Shown: positions 1 to 4,915 of the stretch, piece by piece
Layout of the letters: the number at the start of each line of letters is the position of its first letter
Position numbering within the stretch: the stretch's first letter is position 1
Assembly: GCA_964444685.1 (NCBI GenBank)
Contig: CAYUIG010000083.1
Coordinates: 1-8,170 of the forward strand
DNA: 8,170 nt
From: CAYUIG01 sp964444685
Lineage (GTDB): Bacteria; Gemmatimonadota; Gemmatimonadetes; Longimicrobiales; RSA9
Direction of reading: 5' to 3'
The notes under the pieces: generated by a model
Told to the model about the DNA's origin: nothing
Database searches by the model: none
The model's input: only the letters and a program-made list of their open reading frames with translations
Position numbers and translations under genes: made by a program

Positions 1-4
1 CTAA

Positions 5-10
5 AGGAGG
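5..10 (+). promoter_or_regulatory. Ribosome binding site of the membrane-protein gene
   Basis: A perfect AGGAGG lies six bases before the ATG at 17. It fixes the start of the first gene even though almost nothing upstream is visible. Confidence 0.85.
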
Positions 11-16
11 GAAAGA

Positions 17-520
17 ATGGACATTCTTGCAGTCTTGTTCCGCTGGATTCACATTGGCGCCGCCGCCTACTGGCTTGCGGCTGGATTCTATCAATGGCAG
101 GTCATGCGGGCCGAAGCGAGTATGGAGGCCGCTACTTGGATTTCCTACAATCGGAAACTCTACGCCGCGAGCAAACTCGCGATCGGTATGCCGATTTCTG
201 TTCTGCTAACGACGGTAGCCGGCGTGGTGCTTTACGGGCTGGCGCAGTATTGGAACCGCGGCTTCGGGTCGTTCGGTTCGATCTTGTTCCACGTGGGTGT
301 CCTCGCTGGCTTGGCCGCGTTCGGACATGGCATCGCTGTGCTTAGCAAATCGTCCAAGGCGATCGGGCAGGCCCTCCGGAGCGCGGGTGATAACCCATCT
401 AAGGAACAGATCGCGACGGTTCAAGCGGCGGTCGACAATCATCTCAAGCTTCAGCCGCTGCATTATGCGCTGGTCGCGGCCGCCTTCCTGCTGATGATCG
501 CCGGTGCATCCATTCCCTAA
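17..520 (+). CDS. Small four-helix integral membrane protein of unknown function
   Basis: This is a complete 167-residue protein that I do not recognise as a named family. Four hydrophobic stretches suggest four transmembrane helices at roughly residues 4-26, 54-76, 86-110 and 147-165. A polar, charged loop (about 111-146) precedes the last helix. Histidines sit in or near the helices (H12, H92, H104, H149). Together with the HxxxxxxW spacing in helix 1 (H12, W19), this loosely recalls CopD-like or cytochrome b-like four-helix proteins that use histidines for heme or metal. No signature proves that, and the comparison is inference. The start is secure because of the strong Shine-Dalgarno sequence. 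The gene ends in TAA and is followed by an intrinsic terminator, so it is probably not co-transcribed with malQ. Confidence 0.8.
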   Translation: MDILAVLFRWIHIGAAAYWLAAGFYQWQVMRAEASMEAATWISYNRKLYAASKLAIGMPISVLLTTVAGVVLYGLAQYWNRGFGSFGSILFHVGVLAGLAAFGHGIAVLSKSSKAIGQALRSAGDNPSKEQIATVQAAVDNHLKLQPLHYALVAAAFLLMIAGASIP

Positions 521-554
521 CGAGAACCGGCGTATCTCCACTACGTCCGAATCA

Positions 555-583
555 TTGCACCCTCAGCGCCGCTCCGCTAACAT
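555..583 (+). promoter_or_regulatory. Possible malQ promoter overlapping the terminator hairpin
   Basis: TTGCAC (555-560) and TAACAT (578-583) are spaced by 17 bases. This is a weak match to the sigma-70 consensus (3/6 and 4/6). Initiation would fall near 590 and give a leader of about 27 bases containing the AAGGA at 603-607. The -10 box would sit in the loop of the terminator hairpin. It is weakly supported by sequence alone. Confidence 0.25.
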
Positions 584-601
584 GGAGCGGCGTTTCTTGT
601 T
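567..601 (+). terminator. Intrinsic terminator after the membrane-protein gene
   Basis: A perfect 9-bp GC-rich stem (567-575 pairing with 584-592) with an 8-base loop is followed by a T-rich tract, TTTCTTGTT (593-601). It lies 46 bases after the stop of the upstream gene and only 15 bases before the malQ start. It should end the upstream transcript, so malQ probably needs its own promoter. Confidence 0.75.
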
Positions 602-616
602 CAAGGACGACTCGCT

Positions 617-2146
617 ATGACTTTTCCGCGCTCAAGCGGCGTGCTCCTGCATCCGACCTCGCTTCCCGGCCGCTATGGCATCGGCGACCTCGGCGATCAT
701 GCCTATCGGTTCGTCGACGCGCTGCAAGCGGCCGGCCAGTCTTATTGGCAGATGCTGCCGCTTGGCCCGACCAGCTATGGCGACTCCCCGTATCAATCCT
801 TGAGCACGTTCGCCGGGAACCCGAACCTCATCAGCTTTGATCGGCTCTTACAGATCGGCTGGCTGCACCCGGATGACCTGCGTGACCTGCCGGCTTTCCC
901 GGACAATCGTGTCGACTATGGCCCGGTCATCACCTTTCACGATCACATGCTCGATGTGGCGTACCGCCGGTTCTCGACCAGCGCCAGCGACGGCTACCGC
1001 GATGCGTTCGCCTCGTGGACGGCCACCCACGCTCACTGGCTTGACGACTTCGCGCTGTTCGTCGCGCTCAAGGCTCACTTCGGCGGCCGGCCGTGGACGG
1101 AATGGGATGCGCCCTACGCTCTGCGCGAGACGCGTGCCCTCGAAACCGCGTGGGAGCAGTTCGCCGCCGAGATCGAGGCCGTGAAGTTCCGCCAGTGGCT
1201 GTTCTTCGCGCAGTGGGAAGAACTCAAGCGCTACGCCAACACGCACGGCGTCAAGATTGTCGGCGACATCCCGATCTTCGTCGCCCACGACAGCGCCGAC
1301 GTATGGGCTAACCGCGACCTGTTCTACCTCGACGCGCGCGGGAACCCGGAGGTCGTCGCAGGTGTCCCACCCGATTACTTCAGCGTGACCGGCCAGCGGT
1401 GGGGAAATCCGCTGTATAAGTGGGACGTCCACAAGGCGCGCGGCTATCGGTGGTGGATCGAGCGTGTCCGCGCCGTGCTCAGCATGGTCGATCTGGTGCG
1501 CATCGATCACTTCCGCGCGTTCGAGGATTACTGGGAAATCCCGGCGACCGAGGCAACCGCCGTGAAGGGCCGTTGGCTCAAAGGGCCGAACATCGACCTA
1601 TTCGACGCCATTCGCGCCGAACTCGGCGATCAGCTTCCGATCATCGCCGAAGACCTCGGACAGATCACAAAGGCCGTCGAGGAACTACGCGATGCGCTCG
1701 GCCTGCCCGGCATGAAGATCATTCAGTTCGCGTTCAGCGATCCCAACAACGTGTTCCTGCCGCACAACTTCACGACCGACAACTGCGTTGTGTATACCGG
1801 CACGCACGACAACAACACGATTGCCGGGTGGTGGCGCGGTGAAGCCTCGACGGGTGAGCGCGAGTACGTCACGGCGTATTTCAACCGTGATATCAGCAGT
1901 TCCCCGCACTGGGATATGATCCGATTGTCGATGGGGACGATTGCTCACACGGCGATCACGCCGCTGCAAGACATCCTCGGCCTCGACCAGAACGCGCGCA
2001 TGAACACGCCGGGCGTCGAAGCCGGTAACTGGAGAGGGCGCGCGCTCCCATCGCAGGACGTGAACCCTGGCGCGTTCCGCACACTGGCGCACTTCACAAA
2101 GGTCTATGCGCGCTGGCCGGGCGAACGGGTGATGTCACGCGGATAG
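617..2146 (+). CDS. malQ: 4-alpha-glucanotransferase (amylomaltase, GH77)
   Basis: This cytoplasmic enzyme transfers 4-alpha-linked glucan segments between maltodextrins and releases glucose (disproportionation), in glycogen or maltodextrin metabolism. At 509 residues it matches the usual size of short bacterial amylomaltases of the Thermus type. The N-terminus has the family start pattern (SSGVLLHPTSLPGRYGIGDLG) and continues with QMLPLGPTSYGDSPYQ. The GH77 catalytic residues are all present: nucleophile D297 in RIDHFRAF, acid/base E345 in IIAEDLG, and D398 in GTHDNN. They line up with D293, E340 and D395 of the Thermus aquaticus enzyme. The C-terminal Q-D-hydrophobic-G-L and MNTPG segments are also typical. 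The ATG at 617 is preceded by AAGGA (603-607) nine bases away. No other glycogen gene is adjacent. The frame is intact and the identification is secure. Confidence 0.97.
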   Translation: MTFPRSSGVLLHPTSLPGRYGIGDLGDHAYRFVDALQAAGQSYWQMLPLGPTSYGDSPYQSLSTFAGNPNLISFDRLLQIGWLHPDDLRDLPAFPDNRVDYGPVITFHDHMLDVAYRRFSTSASDGYRDAFASWTATHAHWLDDFALFVALKAHFGGRPWTEWDAPYALRETRALETAWEQFAAEIEAVKFRQWLFFAQWEELKRYANTHGVKIVGDIPIFVAHDSADVWANRDLFYLDARGNPEVVAGVPPDYFSVTGQRWGNPLYKWDVHKARGYRWWIERVRAVLSMVDLVRIDHFRAFEDYWEIPATEATAVKGRWLKGPNIDLFDAIRAELGDQLPIIAEDLGQITKAVEELRDALGLPGMKIIQFAFSDPNNVFLPHNFTTDNCVVYTGTHDNNTIAGWWRGEASTGEREYVTAYFNRDISSSPHWDMIRLSMGTIAHTAITPLQDILGLDQNARMNTPGVEAGNWRGRALPSQDVNPGAFRTLAHFTKVYARWPGERVMSRG

Positions 2147-2165
2147 AACGGGACACGGACACGCA

Positions 2166-2199
2166 CAAAAAAACCGGGGCATCTGTGCGATGCCCCGGT
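2166..2199 (-). terminator. Intrinsic terminator between convergent malQ and the Ig-like gene
   Basis: A perfect 10-bp stem (2173-2182 pairing with 2190-2199) encloses a 7-base loop. On the minus strand it is followed at once by a run of seven T, a textbook Rho-independent terminator for the gene ending at 2213. On the plus strand the stem is followed only by a weakly T-containing tract, but it could still end the malQ transcript, whose stop is 26 bases away. Confidence 0.85.
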
Positions 2200-2212
2200 C
2201 GATTCTCACGTC

Positions 2213-3097
2213 CTAACGCCAGCCTTTGGGAGCAGCGGGTGGCGGCAGCACGCCGCCCGCGCCGCGTGCGTCACGCAAGCCGTCTTCGACCACAACGGCC
2301 GACACCTCGTCGAACCAGACCTTGCCGCCGCCGGGATTGGCGGTCAGCTTGATGATGACCTTCTTGACGTCGCCCCAAATCCCCATGGACGACTCGAGGC
2401 TCGCAAACGAGAACGTCCCGTCCGGTATCGCGAGCACGACGCTGAACTTCGTCCCGTTGACGTACTTCACCTTGGCGGTGGCGCTCACGAGCGACGAGAC
2501 GGCGTTCTTGCCCTCGACGCTCGCCGAGAAGCGCAGCAGGTCGCCCGCTTCCATCGGCGGCGCGACGATCTTCTGCTTGAGGGACGTGACATTCTTGGCC
2601 TTCAGACGGTACGAGCACGCGCCGTCGCTGAACTTCGTGCAGTCCTGCTTACCCTTGCCGCCCGTGTTGAGCTTCCAGTCGGCGACTCCGGACGACTGAC
2701 CGACATCGACCGTCTCAAAGCTCCCGTTGAGCACCAACTCTGTTTCGGTCGGCGTGACGGTGCCACCGGTGTTGGTCAGTTGGAACAACACACCCGGCAC
2801 ACTACTGTCGTTGGCGATCCACGCGTCGACCAGATATGAACCCGCCGTCCCATTGGCCGTGACCGGGCCAGAGCTGGCAACGCCGGCGACGTCGGTGAAC
2901 GCGGTAACCGATGTCACCCCGCCGGTAAACGTGGCGCTGGCACCCGACGTCGGCGCAGAGAACGTCACCGGCACGTTGACAACCGGCGCCCCACCGCTGT
3001 CCCTCACCGTTACAGTCAGCGCCGACCCGAAGGCCGTGTTGACATCAGTTGACTGGAACTGCCCGCCGGCGACTTGCAGCGAAGAACTCAGCTCCTC
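2213..3097 (-). CDS. C-terminal remnant of a secreted Ig-like (Big_1-type) repeat protein with a jelly-roll domain
   Basis: The open frame encodes about 294 residues. The first ~100 form one bacterial Ig-like domain of the invasin/Big_1 kind. Its hallmarks are a QSTDVNTAFG segment, VTVRDSGGAPVVNVPVTFSAP, and a TDVAGVASSGPVTANGTAGSY block. A short linker leads to a C-terminal beta-rich domain starting at LVLNGSFE and ending in KVWFDEVSAVVVE, the pattern of carbohydrate-binding jelly-roll (CBM4/9-like) modules. A pair of cysteines (DCTKFSDGACSY) may form a disulfide, as expected outside the cell. The frame opens immediately after an in-frame TAG (3098-3100) and has no ATG, no signal peptide and no well-placed start. 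The first conventional start is a GTG at 3007, inside the Ig domain and without a Shine-Dalgarno sequence. I therefore read it as the 3' end of a larger surface-protein gene that has lost its 5' part. A strong terminator still follows it. Confidence 0.65.
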   Translation of the reverse strand, partial: EELSSSLQVAGGQFQSTDVNTAFGSALTVTVRDSGGAPVVNVPVTFSAPTSGASATFTGGVTSVTAFTDVAGVASSGPVTANGTAGSYLVDAWIANDSSVPGVLFQLTNTGGTVTPTETELVLNGSFETVDVGQSSGVADWKLNTGGKGKQDCTKFSDGACSYRLKAKNVTSLKQKIVAPPMEAGDLLRFSASVEGKNAVSSLVSATAKVKYVNGTKFSVVLAIPDGTFSFASLESSMGIWGDVKKVIIKLTANPGGGKVWFDEVSAVVVEDGLRDARGAGGVLPPPAAPKGWR

Positions 3098-3136
3098 CTA
3101 ACGTCTGATCGTGTATTCCGACGCCATCTGCACCGA

Positions 3137-3165
3137 TTTACGCAGGTGAGGCGGTGTGATAGAAT
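3137..3165 (+). promoter_or_regulatory. Probable sigma-70-type promoter of lon
   Basis: TTTACG (3137-3142) and TAGAAT (3160-3165) are separated by exactly 17 bases. Transcription would begin near 3172, about 30 bases before the GTG of lon. The -10 box sits within a short inverted repeat (CGGTG at 3152-3156, CACCG at 3166-3170), which could bind a regulator, but its five-base arms may be chance. No CIRCE-type heat-shock operator is seen. Confidence 0.5.
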
Positions 3166-3201
3166 CACCGATCACATTCGAGTTATCTCAGAAAGACAAC
3201 A

Positions 3202-4242
3202 GTGAGCGATAGCACCTCCACCAACGACTTCGAATCAGTCCGCAGCGCGAAGGCCGACGCTGCAGGTATTATTCGGCTGCCCGTTGTTCCTCTGGTAAAC
3301 ACCGTCGTATATCCGAATGTCGTATCTCCCGTCGTGATCTTCGATGACCGGGGGCGGTCTGCCCTGCGGTTTGCCGCGGAGAATCGAAAGACCGTCATCG
3401 GTGTCGCCATGCGGGACTCGTCCGTGAGCGAACCCGGCCCGGACGATCTGTATGAGGTTGGCACCGAGCTGGGATTATCCCGCCTGCACCACCGCTTCGA
3501 CGCCGGCGAGGACGCGGTTCTCGCGCAGGGCCGGCGCCGCTTGCAGATCATCGAGTTCGTGCAGACCGATCCGTATCTGATCGCCAAAGCGCGAATCATC
3601 GTCGAGGACATCCCGCAGACCGACGAGATCGACGTCTTGACCCGCACGGTATTCGAGATGTTCCAGCGCGCGGCCGAGTTGAATGAATCGATCCCGGACG
3701 ACGTGATCGACTACGCCGAGACGATCTTCGAGCCGGGTTGGCTGGCCGATTTCGTCGCGTCCATGTTGACGATGTCGCTGGACGAACGACAGACGATCCT
3801 TGAAACCGCCAACGTTATGACACGCTTGCGGCTTGTGGCGACCCTCTTGAACCGTGAACTCAACATGCTTGAGCTGCGTGAAGACATCGCCGGCCAAGTG
3901 CAGTCCGAGTTCGCCAAGAATCAGCGCGAGGCGTTCCTGCGCGAGCAGATTCGCGTGATACAAAACGAGCTTGGCGAAGGCGATCCCTTCCAGCAGGATC
4001 TCATCGAACTGCGCGAGCAGATTCAATCTGCCGGCCTGCCGCCGGATATCTTCGAGAAGGCCACCAAAGAACTATCCCGACTGGCGGCTATGCCCCCAAA
4101 CCACCCCTCCGGGCCGGCGAGCGCGGTGAGGGTCGTGCAGTGCGCCTCGCAGTCCAGCGGCCCGAGGTCGTCGGGCCAGGCGCGGACGTCGTCGATCGTG
4201 ATCCGTTCGACGGGCTGCCCGCTGATGTCGTGGCCCGTGTAG
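3202..4242 (+). CDS. lon: Lon protease, truncated: substrate-binding N-terminal part only, with an aberrant tail
   Basis: Lon is a cytoplasmic hexameric AAA+ serine protease that degrades misfolded and regulatory proteins. Residues ~24-215 form the N-terminal substrate-recognition domain (RLPVVPLVNTVVYPNVVSPV at its start). Residues ~222-299 form the long coiled-coil/helical region, with the signature segment QREAFLREQIRVIQNELGE and the family motif ending KELSRLAAMPP. In intact Lon the conserved PW segment, the Walker A loop and the Ser-Lys protease domain follow; here all are missing. After about residue 299 (near 4098) the frame runs into unrelated GC-rich DNA and ends after roughly 47 meaningless codons at 4242. 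Full-length Lon is near 800 residues, so this product of 346 cannot be an active protease. The GTG start at 3202 has only a weak AGAAAG upstream, but the protein start aligns with the family. The loss marks the junction in the window. Confidence 0.9.
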   Translation: MSDSTSTNDFESVRSAKADAAGIIRLPVVPLVNTVVYPNVVSPVVIFDDRGRSALRFAAENRKTVIGVAMRDSSVSEPGPDDLYEVGTELGLSRLHHRFDAGEDAVLAQGRRRLQIIEFVQTDPYLIAKARIIVEDIPQTDEIDVLTRTVFEMFQRAAELNESIPDDVIDYAETIFEPGWLADFVASMLTMSLDERQTILETANVMTRLRLVATLLNRELNMLELREDIAGQVQSEFAKNQREAFLREQIRVIQNELGEGDPFQQDLIELREQIQSAGLPPDIFEKATKELSRLAAMPPNHPSGPASAVRVVQCASQSSGPRSSGQARTSSIVIRSTGCPLMSWPV

Positions 4243-4352
4243 AGGGCCGAGGCCCCGGCGCACCGGACGCAGATCCGGCGGCCATTGTCGGCCCAGTAGA
4301 CCGCCCCCTCCCGAAGGAGGGGGCGGGGGTCGGTCGTGCCGCGGGCGGTCAC
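4023..4352 (-). CDS. Small cysteine-containing protein, 3' end cut by the junction
   Basis: I do not recognise a named family. The frame starts with a GTG at 4352 that overlaps the TGA of the DUF2924 gene by the four bases GTGA, the usual sign of translational coupling. About 85 residues belong to the element. They include YWADNGRRICVRCAG and GHDISGQPVERI, followed by DCEAHC. C28, C31, C68 and C72, with H41 and H71 nearby, could bind zinc. The arrangement resembles small phage or plasmid hypothetical proteins that carry a CxxC...CxxxC pair, but I cannot give a function. Beyond about residue 85 the frame continues antisense through lon to a TGA at 4023, so the last ~24 residues are not native. 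An 11-bp hairpin lies within codons 9-17. Confidence 0.55.
   Translation of the reverse strand: MTARGTTDPRPLLREGAVYWADNGRRICVRCAGASALYTGHDISGQPVERITIDDVRAWPDDLGPLDCEAHCTTLTALAGPEGWFGGIAASRDSSLVAFSKISGGRPAD
4090..4103. other. Junction between chromosomal and mobile-element-like DNA
   Basis: The Lon reading frame is family-like up to the MPP motif (ATG at 4090-4092). The minus-strand gene from the right is credible down to about its codon 85 (near 4098). Base composition rises sharply from here rightward and the coding strand switches. Both genes are cut at the same spot, so the breakpoint lies near 4093-4100. A run of five C (4093-4097) is there; no longer repeat, tRNA end or recognisable attachment core is visible. 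The other end is not in the window. Confidence 0.75.
4301..4326 (-). other. Perfect 11-bp hairpin with a UUCG tetraloop in the minus-strand RNA
   Basis: Positions 4301-4311 pair perfectly with 4316-4326. The four-base loop is CGAA on the plus strand, so the minus-strand transcript forms a C(UUCG)G-closed stem, one of the most stable RNA hairpins known. It begins 22 bases after the DUF2924 stop and lies in codons 9-17 of the coupled downstream gene. No U-tract follows, so it is not a standard intrinsic terminator. It could protect an mRNA 3' end, slow ribosomes or lower expression of the downstream gene. Confidence 0.7.
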
Positions 4353-4759
4353 TCGGCACCGCCCTTCTCGCCGTTCTGGACCGGCGCCTTCGCGCGCTTC
4401 TGGAGGCCCCAGAACAGGTAGCCGTTCCAGGCCGTGCCGGAGATCGCCTTCGCGATCGCCGAGAGGCTGCGCCAGGTTTTCCCCTCGTAGAGGAACCCGG
4501 CATCGAGGACCTGGACCTTGTGCTCCTTCCCCTGGAACGTCCGGGTCAGGACCGCCCCGGGGCGGGGGAGGCGCGGGTCGCGCTCGCGCGGGGGCTTCGC
4601 GGGCGTCGCGGGCGCGGCGGTGTTCGCCGGGGCGGGCTTCGCCTTCGCGGGCCGCTTCGTCGCCGCCTTCTTCGGGGCCCGCTTCGCGGCGGCCTTCTTC
4701 TTGGGGGTGCGCTTCGCCGCCTTCTTGGGGGCGGCCTTCTTCGTGCTCTTCGTCGCCAT
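4349..4759 (-). CDS. DUF2924 protein with a basic Lys/Ala/Pro-rich N-terminal tail
   Basis: This is a complete 136-residue protein. Residues 1-57 are a low-complexity tail of KKAAPKK / KRAPKKAATKRP-type repeats, like the basic tails of bacterial histone H1-like and AlgP-like proteins, which bind DNA without sequence specificity. Residues ~62-123 match the DUF2924 pattern: PGAVLTRTF, then VLDAGFLYEGKTWRSLSAIA and GTAWNGYLFWGL. DUF2924 has no established biochemical role; from memory it is common in prophages and integrated elements, often near site-specific recombinases. The start at 4759 is chosen because AAGGAG (4772-4767 on the minus strand) sits seven bases upstream. An in-frame ATG farther upstream lacks such a site and would add an arginine/proline-rich extension. 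It lies 156 bases after the primase gene and overlaps the next gene by four bases. DNA binding is inferred from the tail. Confidence 0.85.
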   Translation of the reverse strand: MATKSTKKAAPKKAAKRTPKKKAAAKRAPKKAATKRPAKAKPAPANTAAPATPAKPPRERDPRLPRPGAVLTRTFQGKEHKVQVLDAGFLYEGKTWRSLSAIAKAISGTAWNGYLFWGLQKRAKAPVQNGEKGGAE

Positions 4760-4766
4760 GGTGGAT

Positions 4767-4772
4767 CTCCTT
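4767..4772 (-). promoter_or_regulatory. Ribosome binding site that fixes the DUF2924 start
   Basis: AAGGAG on the minus strand, seven bases before the ATG at 4759. It decides against the longer in-frame start upstream. Confidence 0.8.
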
Positions 4773-4850
4773 GCCGCCGGGGGCGCTCCCCGCCGGTCGG
4801 GTCGCATCAGGGCTCTGGCCGGGGGACACCTCAAGGGGATTCGACCGGCC

Positions 4851-4881
4851 TCGGAGCCCAAGAAACAGGGCTCTCGGAGCC
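4851..4881. repeat. Short direct and inverted repeats in the primase-DUF2924 gap
   Basis: TCGGAGCC occurs twice (4851-4858 and 4874-4881), 23 bases apart. GAGCCC (4854-4859) also forms an inverted pair with GGGCTC (4868-4873) around an 8-base A-rich loop. The cluster sits in the only sizeable untranslated gap of the right segment (4760-4915, 156 bases). It could be an operator or a small hairpin, but the arms are short. No convincing promoter for the DUF2924 gene was found there. Confidence 0.4.
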
Positions 4882-4915
4882 ACTAGGGGGCTGTAAGGCT
4901 GGCCGGATCGCCCCC

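Noticed and set aside
848..1510. 220-codon minus-strand frame within malQ
   Set aside because: Antisense shadow of a complete GH77 enzyme, with no start signal or domain.
2226..3101. Plus-strand open frames opposite the Ig-like gene (2226-2699 and 2727-3101)
   Set aside because: They are complementary to a strand with clear Ig-like and jelly-roll patterns, and the terminator U-tract fits the minus strand.
4690..4760. Tandem-like repeat of CTTCTT/GCGGCC blocks
   Set aside because: It only reflects the repeated Lys-Lys-Ala codons of the DUF2924 protein's basic tail.
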